This document shows positions 1 through 14,200 of a stretch of 64,000 bases of DNA, piece by piece. The notes under the pieces were generated by a model. The model was not told where the DNA came from and did not search any database. It saw nothing but the letters and a program-made list of their open reading frames with translations. Origin of the DNA: Bombyx mori (Eukaryota; Arthropoda; Insecta; Lepidoptera; Bombycidae). The stretch's first letter is position 1. Every line of letters begins with the position of its first letter. Where the stretch lies: positions 2,368,501-2,432,500 of the forward strand of contig NC_085130.1 in NCBI RefSeq assembly GCF_030269925.1. The letters run 5' to 3'. Position numbers and translations under genes: made by a program.

Positions 1-64
1 TCAATAATTATAGAGAAGACCACAAATTTTGCTCGTAATGGTCAACTGTTGAAATTGCAATGTA

Positions 65-309
65 TTTTTTTATTGCTTAGATGGGTGGACGAGCTCACAG
101 CCCACATGGTTGTTAAGTGGTTACTGGAGCCCATAGACGTCTACAACTTAAATGCGCCACCCACCTTGAGGTATAAGTTCTAAGGTCTCGGTATAGTTAC
201 AACGGTTGCCCCACCCTTCGAACCAAAACGCATTACTGCTTCACGGCAGAAATATGCAGGGTGGTGGTACCTACCCGTACGGACTCAAAAGAGGTCCTAC
301 CACCAGTAA
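65..309 (-). repeat. Bm1 SINE, body only
   Basis: Bm1 is a tRNA-derived Bombyx SINE. A full copy reads: tRNA-like head, tggtggtaggacctcttgtg, a body with cagtaatgcgtttcggtttg, and cacccatctaagcaataaaa at the A-rich 3' end. This copy has the body and tail and lacks the head. Confidence 0.9.
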
Positions 310-1979
310 TAATAAATAAATGTATGCTGTTCCTTTCTTTTCTTACTACATTCTTACTATTCAAGAAACCACTGTTACTAACATTAACATAGATTAATAT
401 TATGTGAAATAAATAAATTTAATAATAACAATAATTTCCAGAGAACTTAAAGTACCTAATCTAAATTGAGCCTTATCGATGTTCTCCGAGCGCTACACTT
501 CACGGTCCTCATTAAAACAGTTCTGGAAAGGGGCCCTGACATACCCCATGTTAGCTCATGGAATAAGTGGATCGCTAGTTCTTCAGAAATCATTCACAAA
601 AGCAAACGTGTTTGAGAGCTGAATAAAACGTAAAAAACTAATCTCGGAATAAACATAGTAGTATCTTTAAAAAAAAACGAATTATTCGAACTGATATTTG
701 AATTATTAATTCTATATAAATGATTTATTCTTCTCTTGAAAATATTTATTTAGTACGCACACACCTATCCGCCATTCACTCCGCCGATGACGTCACAGGG
801 TAAACGCGAATTTACCTCCTTTGTCTATCTATTCATTTAAAAAAAGAAGACATTATTGTTATAAAAAAAATAACACACTGAAAACATTTTTTTCTGACTT
901 ACATTAGAGATTTTGAGGGTAAATAAAACTTGCATTATGAATGACCAGGAAAGGTCAATGAACTTGCATCTCTTTGTAGAAACAGAATTAATTATTAAAC
1001 TATAATTTTTATTGATATATATGTGTATCCATATTATGTACGGATTTACGTAATCTTTGTTTATTTATGTCTCAATTTTAATTAGTTTATACATTAATTT
1101 TATATACCTACTCCGAACTCAAAAACGAAAAGTTTTCGATTCTGATTGAGTAATATTCCTTATGGTAATAAACTGAAAAGTAAATTTTTGATTATTTAAA
1201 AAATTATAATTAATATTTAAAAATAATAGGCCATTTCAAGAATTTCTGCTACCAATAAAAAACAGTTAGCTTCAATGATAACCTCTTGTTCAAATAGATT
1301 TAATTTTAGTTTCCATTACTTAAATTTAATCATCATAATACTACAATACAGTCATTTCAATCAATCAAATCAAACATTTTCTAGTTTTACCAAAACAACG
1401 TTAAAAGATTTTTTTATCAAAAATGTCAATAGGAAATGTCTCTTTGTAAATTCATCTATGACGTCATAGCACGAACTACGTCACCGAAGCGGGTATTAAC
1501 AAAGAAAATCAGGTAACCTAGTTTACGGAGGTTGCACTTACGTCTACTGCGAATGACCTACCAAATATAGAGCAACTATAAATAGACTGGGGGCCCATGC
1601 AACAGCGCCGCTTGTGAATGGCTGCGCGCTTGCATCTAGGGCACGTTGCAATGATCTGACCTATTTATTTTTCAATGGCCCGCTGCAAAAGGGGATGGGC
1701 CCATTGCGAGCCCCGTTCCATTCAGTAACGGTCGAGCCCCCGAAGCTAGTGACACACGCTTCCGCGTTCCGACAAAACACCGCTCAAATTATAGTCTGAG
1801 GCATCTTTTGAAGCCATTTACTGATATTAGTTGCTCTATTGTGATATTACTGATTTTCTCATTAGTTATCGGAAAAACTACCCCCAAATTTAAACAAAAG
1901 GCGAGGTTAAATTTTAAAAAGGGCGCCGTAATTTTTTTCGTAAATGCATGGAAGCTCTATTCGCTGGTAGAGACTATCG
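310..1979. other. Spred upstream region, no gene seen
   Basis: AT-rich, with short G+C-richer patches near 480-560 and 1570-1760. Two perfect TGACGTCA palindromes lie at 788 and 1459. Open frames of about 60 codons have no recognisable protein features. Confidence 0.5.
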
Positions 1980-2256
1980 GTTGTCGTGATTGGTGAATTT
2001 ATCGAAGTTGAACGTCAGAGCCAACGGCGGTTCGGGCTTGCGTAGTTGCGTCCGACGAGCGCGCCACCTGTCGCGCGAACTCGCCGCTATTCATTGAAAC
2101 CCGCCCGGACGAATTGTATTTGACGCAAGCGCACTGTGGCCCGAAATAGGGCCGAAATAAGAACGGTTCTAAAGTGAATCTGATGTATTTATGTCATAAA
2201 AATGGTGAAATCTGTGAAGTGGCGACTACAAATTAGGATATTCGACGTGTCGAATC
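1980..2256 (+). promoter_or_regulatory. CpG-rich 5' region of Spred (putative promoter/5' UTR)
   Basis: About 250 bases directly before the Spred ATG are much richer in G+C and CpG than the surrounding AT-rich DNA (clusters such as gacgagcgcgcc and gtcgcgcgaactcgccg at 2055-2085). Insect housekeeping and signalling genes often start in such stretches. No TATA box at a convincing distance was seen. The transcription start is not determined. Confidence 0.4.
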
Positions 2257-2276
2257 ATGACCGAGGCATCTGAAAA
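2257..2276 (+). CDS. Spred: Spred exon 1 (start codon, MTEASE)
   Basis: ATG at 2257 opens MTEASE plus two bases of the next codon. It is followed by a strong donor, aa|gtaagt, at 2277. The split codon completes as Asn with the first base of exon 2, giving [17 protein letters not shown]. This resembles the short acidic N-terminus before EVH1 in other Spreds. Confidence 0.8.
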
Positions 2277-5200
2277 GTAAGTAAACCCCGGAATGACTGA
2301 TTTTTCGTATTCCGTACTTCGCCCTGTCTCAGCTCTCTCAGCTAGGTAGGGCCTTACCCCGGCCATTTTTCATAGCTAGGGATTTTATTAATGTGTTTTG
2401 ATCTTCTTTTGAAACCGAACTTACCTTTTCTGAGTCTAAATGACAGGCCTAACTGCGTTTACGTGGTGAACAGCGCTTCAATGTGCATACATGTTAGTGA
2501 CGACCGCCGCCCTTAGGTCAACCCTGTGTCCCTGTGTATAGGTATAATCAATGAGTAGACGTTCATTCACAATAAAGTTGGCGACTGCTTACAGGGTCAT
2601 TTGAAGCTATTCCGATTCAAGCTAGCTGTTTCAATGAAATTTGATTGCAGTAGCTTCCATGCGTAAGGATTCGCGCAAACTTTGACCAAATAACAATATC
2701 CATTGGCCTCGCAGAAATTGTCGTAGATCTTGTTGAGATTCACAATGGATAATTTGCATAATGTTTAATTGATCGTTCATTGTTTTTAGTTTACATTATT
2801 AACATTAGCCTTATAGAACGAAAGATTAACATGTTGAAGATATTGAAATAGGAGTGTACCATATTTCAGTATTCTACGCCTGTTCCAATGTAGTGGTTCA
2901 TGATAATATTATTATGTGCCTTTCAAACCATTATTTTATTTTTCCTGTGAATGAAAAATAAAACACATATTGTTTTTAAAACTTAAAGAATACAAAACTA
3001 TAGTAAAAATCATACCTAAGAGATAGATAGATAGATAGTAAAAATTATGGCTTCTAATTATTGCTATTTTTGGTCTCCATTCAAAGTTTTGAGTAAATAA
3101 ATAATTGAGTAGCTAAATTTGAGTTTTTTGGCTCTTATTGACTTGTACATGTAGAGCATATGGAATGCCAACATATTTGGGTAACATCATCTACCTATTT
3201 CTACTACAAAGCACACCTGCATAACTAATTAAAGGGTATTACTTTTGTTGTTGTAACTGTGATTGAGTCTTAAATCTGATGACGAACAGCAGAAACATCT
3301 TAAGATATCTTTGAACACCTACTTCATCTACTGATACTAAATATAAGAACTCATCATGGTACATTTCATTATAATTTCTTATTTAAAAAACCTGATACAT
3401 AATTCTAGTGCATACAGTAATGCAATTGAAACAAATTGGTATCTTCTATTTTCAAGATAATCCATTCATTCCTATGTACCATAATCCGAATGAAACGATG
3501 AACGGATATTCTTATAGCCGACTTAGAGAACAATGGTGGCATTGTTTAACACAGCCTTCAACCTGAGATGTCAATGGATGTATACCCACCATGGTTCCTG
3601 TGGATTTTGTAACCATTCATTTTGAGTTTTTATCATAATTAAAAACAAACATATTCCAATTATTTTCTAAAATAATTTATCATCTACAACAGAGATTCCC
3701 AAACGATTTCAGACCAAAGATTCCTTTTCCAAAATTGAATCATAGCTCAGATCCTCACACCCAAATTACTTTAAAAATCTTATCCTTAGTTTTTCCCCTT
3801 CTTCTTCTTCCTAGTATTTTCTCAGTCTTGTGCCAGGGTCTGCTTGCCAACTGATCCAAAATACTAAACAATTTAAAAAGTCTGCAGAAGGTTAAGTCAT
3901 GGTGTGCGTGAATGGTTGATATTGAACACAACACAAGAATACACATCTTGGCAATACTTAGCCGATACAATAATATAAAGTTACACCTCCTAACAATGTT
4001 GCCAAATGTTGGAAGAGTCAACTAAATATTTGCAAGCCCTCAAATATAAAGAAACACTACACTTTCTATATGTAGGTTTTTGAAAAATTGAAGTTTTTAA
4101 GTTTTTAGTCTATTGAACATTATGTACATCAGTTCACACCAAAATTTTTGCATTTAATAGACATCCAAGTAAACTAAATCACACCTGATGTTAAGTGTTT
4201 GACTTACTGATAATTTACTGATTCTTGATTCTGATGATTACTTCTGACAAGGCATGTTATGGATAATAACATGTACTTTTAGGTTATTTAGGAATATTAT
4301 GTTCTTTTTTTTATAATAAATCTTTAATTAGAAGATCTAATCATTATAACAAAAAATTTACTGATACCTGTTATATGGTACCAACATCTCACTGCTGTTT
4401 GACGACACAGTGTAGTTACCGAAGCCTATAGAGGACACAACGTGTATTCTACCACCTTGGGACTTGAGGCTGTAGTCATAAATTACTTTTCAGCAGAATA
4501 GGCGGAAGACGAGAAAGCTCTTTATTAAAAAAAAAAAAACTGCAGTGCCTATTTTATGCTTACTCAATCGTTGGTGTTTACGAAACTGTAATGTATTATT
4601 ACTGGTGGTAAGACCTCTTGTGATTACTGGTGGTAGGACCTCTTGTGATTACTTGTGGTTGGACCTATTTTGTTTACTGGTGGTAGGGCGTCTTCTGCGT
4701 CCGCACAGGTAGGTACCACCACCCTGCCTATTTCTGCCGTGAAGCAGTAAGGCGTTTCGGTTTGACGGGTGGGGCAGCCGTTGTAACTATACTTGAGACC
4801 TTAGAACTTATATCTCAAGGTGGGTGGCGCATTTACGTCGTAGATGTCTATGGGCTCCGGTAACCACTTAACACCAGGTATGCTGTGAGCTTGTCCACCC
4901 ATCTAAGCAATAAAAAAAACAAAAACGCATTACTGCTACGCGGGAAAAATTGACTACCAACCTGACGTGACCTGATGATGCCCATCTGTTCTGGTAGATC
5001 ACAGGGCTCAGATGTAACCAACATTTAAGCATATTAAGATTTTTTTTAAGTTTTTTTTTTTTAATGCACAATTGTATTTTGGTGAATAGGTGTAGGTGTA
5101 TGTATGTGAGTGCCTATTTCAAATAAATTTGCATTTATTTGCCTATGTTATTTAAAACCCGTTATATTGTGACACTCATAGATAATACACAAAGTTATAG

Positions 5201-8200
5201 ATTAGCAACTCAAGTACTCAACAAAAATGTTTACGGGCGTCGGCGACTAGATGGCTTCGCTTCGATTAGTTTCTCATTGCTCCTGTAGATGGCAGTAACA
5301 TATTAACTATTCTATATTTAATTTTTAATAAAGGATTTTGTAAATTTTTAGAAACCATAAATTGATAAAATGTAATCAGTTGTCTATAACAAATAAATAG
5401 ACAGTATGATTTTTATTTTTTTTATTTTCTGTGTTTAGTTATAAAGTAATTAAATGCCTTAACTTTAAGAACATATAAGTTTAGGGGCATCCGTTACAAG
5501 ATGTCGATAGTTTCCATACAAAAAAAAATATTTGTCTTAGAGTATCGCAGTTTCAGGGCCGTGATCGAGATATACAGAACATATAAGCAGAAAAAGATAT
5601 ACATAATATTTATACGTGAAGCAAAAACTTGTACCCCTTTTTACGCCCTGCTTATTTCTGCCGTGAAGCAGTAATGCGTTTCGGTTTGAAGGGTGGGGTA
5701 GCCGTTGTAACTATACTGAGACTTTAGAACTTGTATCTCAAGGTGGGTGGCGCGTCTACGTTGTAGATGTCTATGGGCTCCAGTAACCACTTAACATCAG
5801 GTGGGCTGTGAGCTCGTCCACCCATCTAAGCAATAAAAAAAAAAAAAAAAAAAAAAAAAAATTGCGCAAACGGAGGAGTATGAAATTTCCCACACTTATA
5901 GAGAATATAGAGAAGGAGTGCAGAATGCTAATATTTTTTTTTTTAAATTATGCATAAAAAATACAATAAATCAATAAAAAAAACATTACACACGCTACCA
6001 TGTATTTGACATACACAGATATATAAATACCCTTTATTTACTGTCAAACTTTTGTCATTGCATTAAAATCTGTGGTCAAAATGAGAATAGATTAATATTG
6101 TTTATCTTTATTAAAATTTGTCTATAGTATAGTCTTGGCGAAATCTGTGATTATAGAAGTATGATAACTAGTCTTTGACAATAGAACCTTAATAATGTTC
6201 AAAGTTATGTATAATTTCAATTAATTATAGTCGAATTTCGACTACAGAGGGACCACTAGTATACATAATAACGTCTTGAACATTAGTAATAATAATAATA
6301 ATAATAAATTATATAATAATAATAAATTAATTATTATGTAACTAATAAGATTTTAAATAAATATAAATAAATAATAATAATAAAAATCATTTATTGCCTT
6401 TCACATCACAGAAAATAAAATGAAATACAAATAAAAGAAAAGAAAAAAAAGAGAAAAAGGCAAAAGGAGGTGGCTCAGCTATTGCTGTTCGAGGTTGATA
6501 AATCGAACAGCGCTGATTTTCAGTCACCCCCGTTTCCCCTTGGTTCTTTGCGGGAATGAAGGCTAATTACGTGTGTACATACTTAGAATATGGTATAAAT
6601 TAGTAAAACTAGTAAATTATAAAAATTTTAAAAAATAGTCGCCGACTTTTGCAACTTATGGCATAAGATTGCCAATATTATATACTTATTATATTATTTT
6701 GTACTGTCCCAAGGGCCATCCTTTCCCACCCCTATCTGTAGATCGCAAATCAGCATGACATGTGACAGCTACGCGTTATGTTTCGGAGGCATCGGTCTTT
6801 GTCAAGAGTCTATCAGAACCAGTGATCCCCCGGTAGTCGAAATTCGCCTATAATTAATTAAAATTATAAGTTTGTACACTATTAAGATTCTATGGTCAAA
6901 GACTATTTATACTTGTTTAATCACAGATTTCGCCAAGACTAATATACACTTGACAAATATTAATAAAGACAAACATTATTAACCTGTTCTCAATTAGACC
7001 ACAGACTTTAAGCAATAACAAAAGTTTGAAAGTAAACAAAGAGAATAAATTATTTAAGTGTGTGTGTCAAATACGTGGTAGTGTGTGTAATGCTTTTATT
7101 ATTGTTTAATGTATTATTAACGCATAAAAAAAAACAATAGCATTCTGCACTCCTTCTCTATATTCTCTATAAGTGTGGGAAATTTCATACTCCTCCGTCC
7201 GCGCAATTTTCGTAAAAAGGGGTACAAAGTTTTTGCTTCACTTATTAATATATAGATGGGCATATCAACATTGATCCGATGCGCTTGTCACTAGAAGGAA
7301 ATGACCTAATAGCGTATGGGTAATTGTTCAAGTAAGCCAATTAGTCTTCGTTGTATTTCGTTAGTCCGCAATGTACTACAAAGCCACGGGCTCTCATCGC
7401 ACGTTGCCTTTTTTTTTGTCCTACCTATGCTGATAGCCTTGAGAGGCTATTTCAGCTTCGACCTAACGTTTGTAGGTGAGCTCGCGGGGCTCAACCGGAG
7501 AGTTGCTAACACTGACCCTAGCAAGAGCAGTGCTTCGCAGAATCTACCACCGGATCGGAAACGCTACCCACTGAGAAGATCCGGCGAGAAACTCAGTGGG
7601 CTGTGTCTATGGGTTAGTTCGCTCGTCGAGCCCTTCGTCGCAAGCGACGGGTTCGACGAGGACGGTGACCGGTGCTTGTGGTGCCTAAAAGCACCGTTAA
7701 TGGATCAGGAGGATCCGTAATGACGTGCTTTGAGCGACGTCGACGGTTTACCATTCGGTCTACTGGGTCGGGTATGTAGTTTCCAGCGGCTACGGTGAGA
7801 GGGTTCTCATGTCGCGCACGTTGCCAGGGAACAATAGTTGACACGTAGTAGTTAGTGCAATCCAAAGTGGTATACTAATTCTCAAGTGTAATCTTTCTCA
7901 GTATATTCATTTCGTATTCTATCGATTCTCGTTACTCCACACATCCATCGCAACATTCGCATCTGTGCTGCATGCAATCGACTTTCATCTAAAAGTGCAA
8001 TATGTTAAGCCGAATTTACATTACGAAATTAGTGGCGTGAAATTAATTTCGTGACATTAGTGTTACTAACAGTTTCACGTGTAATTTAATACTTACGTAA
8101 TGCATGCATTAGTTTCATGCATGGAAATTAGTTTCGTGCCCTGCGCGATTTTTTGGTGAAATTAATGTCATGCAACTAATTTCATAGTGTAAACGCGACG

Positions 8201-11200
8201 TGAAACTAATGTCGCGAAAGGGCCTGCGCTGTGCGGACGTGTGTATTGTTAGTTCGGACGCGCTTCAAACGTTGAAAATGGCAAACCAACGATGGAGTAC
8301 AGATAAAAATATAGATCTTATTAATGAATATCAGCGACAACGGTGTCTCTGGGACCCGAAACACCTACAGTAAAAAAGCAAAATTATATTCACTCATTCG
8401 ATAATAGTTTTTATAACTCTCAGGATCTTCATCTGCTAATTCAGAGACTAACTTCATTGCACCTAAATGCCTTCTTGTTGACCATCCTCGAATCTACCAA
8501 CCTTTTTTTTCTTGATAGTCTTTTTTTAAGTTTATAGGTATATAAACATTTCTTTAGCTACATTGAATATAGCATATAGCATAGAATTTAGCTTTGATGG
8601 TGATGGCGCCATGGTTACTGCGATACTGTGGATTTCGCGACACAAATTTTTTGACGAAATTACTTTCGCATATATCGAAACTACTTTCGTGAAACTGAGC
8701 TCAACATGCATGACTAATTTCGTAATGTAAACTCGGCATTATTGTTAAAATGTGGAGTTTCTTAAAATCCCACTATACACCTCAAGAGTGGTGCTATAGC
8801 TATATTTTTCTATCAACATTTCTAAGTTAAACTTGAGTTTAGTTGGTGTTTCTTAACTACCAACACAAATTGTCTAATAAGTACCTACTACTTTATTTCT
8901 CGGATCGAAATTCGACTTTAACCACTGATGCCTTAAAATTAATTCTGATTGCCTCTTTATGTTTTATTATTTAAATTTAAGAAAAAAGAAAAACAACTTT
9001 CCAATAAAACAATAATTAGCTAAAGCCAAATATCTAAATAACTGGCGGTAGGACCTCTTGTGAGCCCGCACGGGTAGGTACCATCACTCTGCCTATTTCT
9101 GCCGTGAAGCAGTAATGCGTTTCGGTTTGAAGGGTGGGGCAGCTGTTGTAACTGTACTTGAGACCTTTGTCTATGGGCTCCAGTAACCACTTAATACAAT
9201 GTGGGCGGTGAGCTCGTCCATCTATCTAACAAATCAGAGAACGATGTTTAAACGTTTTCTCCTTGTCAATATTTGTACATATAATATGGAGTTGTGATGA
9301 CCTTCGAAGGGTGGCCGGCATGATGATAAGAGCCGAAGATTGGGCTCAGGTGGTGTGGTTTAGACGAGGCCAATGACCCGCAGTGAAAGACTGATGTGAT
9401 GGCGATGATGATGTTGATGACTATTTTAAATTTCGTGTCCCAGTGACTTGGTCCGCGTGCGAGCACAAGTAATGTGCCGCGACGAAGGCACAGGGGGCTG
9501 GATGGCGCTGGGTGGCGGTGGGCTGGCGGACGTGATGGTGGGAAAACGACCTGCGCATCAGCCGAGAGCTACAGGTACCTGGTTAATCTATACTAATACT
9601 AGCTGACCCGGCAGACTTCGTAGTGCTTCAATCGATAAATAAAATACCTAAACTTTTGTATAAAATAAACTTAAAACAAACAAAAGGAATCTGTCCGACG
9701 GGGGACACATCAAAGGAAAAACAAAATTGCTATTTTTATTCAATTCCGAGCATTTTCATATTTATCTACCTTTTAAACCTTCCTGAACTTCCACGAATAA
9801 TTCGAGACCAAGATTAGCCAAATCGGTCCAGCCGTTCTCGAGTTTTAGCGAGACTAATGAACAGCAATTCATTATAATATAACTAATATATAAATCTACA
9901 GTGGTTTTTTCGGATGTTTCGTTATAACTACTGAACCATACATCCGATTGACTTGACTCTGGTATACGTGTAGAAATTACATGTGCTTAATGGATAGGCT
10001 AATATTTATATGAGTCTTGGACTCCCTAATAATAATGACAATAAATATGTAATAATGTTAATTTGAAATGTCCAGCGAAGCGGGCGAGTACGGCTAGTCT
10101 CAAATATAGGTGGAGATATTCGCCTATTAATTTTTATAAGCTCCGGTAAAAACTTACTACTAGGTGAACTATAGCATCTGGTCACCTATACTTTCTTCTT
10201 CACTGTTCCCTCCCTGCTGAGGATCGCGACCACATCGGACTTTCCTCCATAGTGTTCTATCATGGGTGGCATGAACCATACGGTACAGACTACATTCAAC
10301 CGCTCTCTTATCCAGATCTTCTTTTTTTGTTTATATGAGTGTTGGACTCCCTAATAATAATGACAATAAATAATAATGTTATGTTAATGTTTAAATGCCC
10401 AGCGAAGCGGGCAAGTACGGCTAGTTTGCTTATAGTCTTTTTTTTTTTCATTCATCTCCACGATTCTGCGTTCGGATATCTGACGTAGAGCAGTCGTATG
10501 CATCCCTGTTTGCATGTTGGACAGCCGTTATTCAATTGAGATGTAGACCTCATGTCTCAAGCGAACAGCGGCGTTCAGAATCTGCTGGTGGTAGGACCTC
10601 TTGTGAGTCCGCACGTGTAGGTACCACCACCCCGCCTATTTCTGCCGTGAAGCAGTAATGCGTTTCGCTTTGAAGGGCGGGGCCGCCGTTGTAACTCTGA
10701 GACCTTACAACTCATATCTCAACGTGAGTGGCGGCATTTACTTTGTAGATGTCTATGGGCTCCAGTAACCACCAGGTGGGCTGTGAACTCGTCCGTAAGC
10801 TCCGTCCGTGAGCTCACCTACTAGTTAGGGTTACGCTGAAATAGCCTCTCAAGGCTCTCAGCTTAGGTAGGAAAAAAAATGAAGCTAATGAGTTTGTTTG
10901 TTTGGTTGAACGCGCTAATCTCAGGAACTACTGATCCGATTTGAAAAATTATATCTTTATTAGATTGCCAATTTATCGAGGAAGGCTTCTATTATTCAAA
11001 AACGTTTTCACCTTCTACGTAATTGTAATTTCGGGTAAAATTTATTACATAATAACAGAACAACACAAATCGTCTTCCAAGAACTTTGATTACGCACAAA
11101 CATATTATTATTTAACATACATCAAAACGTAATTCCGATAAAACGACTATAATAATAATACATTTCGTAGTATCGAAATACAAACGTAGAAAAAAAAAAA

Positions 11201-14200
11201 TTATACTTAGACACCTACTCAAACATCGCCTACTCCTCGGCAGGCAGAGGAAAGCGAAACCTACGATACTACCTGTCAATCAAATGACGCACTTATACGT
11301 TACGACAAAAGGCTGAAAATAATTTTCTCCGCAGGAACGGGCGACGGTAATGGAGAGGCAACGTCATCCTCGACGAGCGCTCCCACGCACGAGTATTATA
11401 TACACGGAAAGCGTATCAGCGATAATATGGTACGTATTGACAGTTATCTCGTCCCGTTCTCGCATTAGTGTCCGGGGCGGCGTGCGAGCGAGACGCCGCC
11501 ATCGTCTCACCGTTGGTTTTCGAATTTGTACCGAAATCGCTCATTATGGATTTCGCGCATGATGACAAAGCGTGTGGGCCGAAAGGAAAGGTCTGTTTTA
11601 TTCCGACTCGAGCTAATTATGATTGTATCAAGGCTTTCGCGAGATTGGACTGCGACTAAGGAATAGTTTGATTGTTGATCAAATGAAAAACCCCACGAGA
11701 AATTACGCCTAATTAGCGGTCATGTTGTGCCCGATGTGCGACGACTGGCATTAAAAGACACTTGGGTCACTATTTACGCACATGCTTCCGAGAGATCTCG
11801 TTACGTTTGACAACATATGGTATAATAGCCGGCAAACTTCTTGAGCATTTGTTGACGTAGTGGGGGTAAGTTCGCGCATGGTACACTCACGTGCAAAAAC
11901 GTTATTTACTCTGCGTCATAATGCAATTAAATTATTAAAATCAACATATGTATTTATTTATATATTTATTAGAACATCAACAAAAAATATAGGTTAATAA
12001 TTGTAATAATTTAATCTTGGGGTAAAATAGATATTCCTTCTATTAAGTCAAAACTAGAGCTGTTGCCAGGTCTTGGTTCAGTTGAAGCGAAGCTGGTATT
12101 TGTATATTTTTTTCGTTATCATAATCTTGACCATCATCATCATCACTGTTTTCATCACCCGAGTCAACTCGGTCGGTTCGGTGTTCTTTTTTGTCTATAA
12201 TTAATATATTTTTTAAAAATATTCGATTCGTAGTAATCGAATATAACTTTTTTCAATTACCAGCTTCCGATTATTTTCTGTTTTTTTTTCTCCATCTGAA
12301 GCCTAGCTCTTTCATAATTCGTCATAAACTTCATTCCGAGCCATTCAAATTTATATATTCTTTAAATTTTTCGAAGCCTTTCTACGGTACGGAGTTTCGC
12401 TGCTTGTTATGTAGTTATTATGATTACATCTTTTTATTACAGATTGAACGGAAATATCCATTCCGGTAACTTTCTTCTTCCCTGATCTTTTCTTACCCGG
12501 AGTCCGAAACACTTTAGCTTCGTTATTAATGCACCTAACAGTACTCACTGATGTTTTTGTTGCTTCCGAAGTCTGTTTTACTTTTTCCATATCATTCTTC
12601 CCCTGTTTTATAATGAAGCAATATACGTCTTAGACACTTTTTCTACCCTTTCTTTTGAATACTACACCAGTTTGTCGCGGCATAGTGTATTTTTTATAAA
12701 AAATCAAGAAACACTCAACAAATAGCAATGGCAACAAAGTCAACAAGCAATTATAACAAATAACTTAACGATTAATAACGATAGACTTTTCACTGTACGC
12801 AAGTGTACTTTTGGGAGCAAGCGGAACGAGGGCGCGGTGCGGGGCGCAAGGTTCGACTGATCTACCAATAACGCGCTCGATACGATTTCCCCTGCCGTCG
12901 CGCCTCACCCTCACCACCAAAGTGATCTAAAATTCGGTTCTGCGCAGTCAAGGTCATTTGCTCACGAAGTTTGCCGGTTACTATACCGATGGTGGAGCGT
13001 CTACCGCCGCCCTGTCTAGTTCTGCCGCGCAGTAGTAGAATTAGCAGTGGGACATTCGTCCAAAACAAACTTGGTGTGTTAAAATAGGGAACATTGACTT
13101 TCTACCTATAGACTCCGATAAATATCTAAGTTTTTGGGCCCTCCAACCACCGGTCACCGTTCTCGTCGAATACGACGAAGAGTTCAACGTGCGAATTAAC
13201 CCATAGACACAGCCCACTGAGTTACTAGCCGGATCTTCTCAATGGGTCCCGATTCCGATCCGGTGGTAGATTCAAAAAAGCACTGCTTTTGCTAGGGCTG
13301 TTGTTAACAGTTTATCTCAGGCTTACCCCCGTAAACTCGCCTAAAAAACCATACGTAGCTATAATAGTCCCTGAAGGCTATCAACGATGAGATAGGAAAT
13401 CGGAATAGATTAGGAAAAAGGTTATAATATAATATCGCACCTTTAGAATTATAGAGACCTATTTCGAAATTTCTGGATTTCGACTTTAATTCAAAAATTT
13501 ACCTAGAACCACCTTTTTCAGCGACTTAATAATCAAATGACCAAAAGTAGCTTATAAAGGGACAAACTTATCTATCGGTCTCTTTCACTCCGTCCCCCAC
13601 CTCTACGTCTTTTCGGTTTGAAAACATTATTCGATGTTTTCCAAAAAAACACATATTTTGAGTTGGGTCTCTATAATTCTAAAGGTGCGATATATGCGTC
13701 GCAATGTGCCACAGAGCAGGACTTTTCCTGTTCTTTCTTTTGTGCTTTTCTTTTAATTAGTCCGGTTTTTTTTTTGTTCCATGTTTTGAATTCTATTATT
13801 ATAATAAACATTTAGACTGTTATTGAGATTTTTAAATACCTAAAATATCATATAAGTTTCTCTGCTCTACCCGTCTATCCGTGGGTGCTTAAAACGCCTT
13901 CTTTTAATTTTTTTGTTTTTTATTTATTTTTTATTGCTCTGATGGGTGGACGAGCTCACAGCCCACCGGGTGTTAAGTGGTTACTGGAGCCCATAGACAT
14001 GTACGACGTAAGTGCGTCACCCACCTCGAGATATGAGTTCTAAGGTCTCATGTACCTATAGTTACAACGGCTGCCCCACCCTTCAAACCGAAACGCATTA
14101 CTGCTTCACGGCAGAAATAGGCAGGGTGGTGGTACCTACCCGTGCGGACTCACAAGAGGTCCTACCACCAGTAATTACGCAAATTATAATTTTGCGGGTT

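Larger units (their letters stand above)
5606..7251. mobile_element. Long-inverted-repeat (foldback-type) element with nested SINE
   Basis: Sequence from tacgtgaagcaaaaacttgt at 5612 through about 6240 returns inverted from about 6840 to 7245, including gtgtgggaaatttcatactc (7167) against its complement near 5880. Arms are some 390 bases or more once the Bm1 at 5645-5860 is removed. The centre (6280-6830) holds (aat)n microsatellite and other insertions. No transposase frame was seen, so it is non-autonomous. Fragments of the same terminus recur at 19781 and 24985. Confidence 0.75.

Noticed and set aside
7316..7865. 134- and 83-codon frames across family B
   Set aside because: The same frames recur, variously broken, in every family B copy; they are repeat sequence without a conserved protein.
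9551..9574. Reading DLRISRELQ at the end of Spred exon 2 as joining directly to VVLEC in exon 4
   Set aside because: It would need a frameshift; the true intermediate exon (11335-11429) encodes [14 protein letters not shown] with matching phases on both sides.
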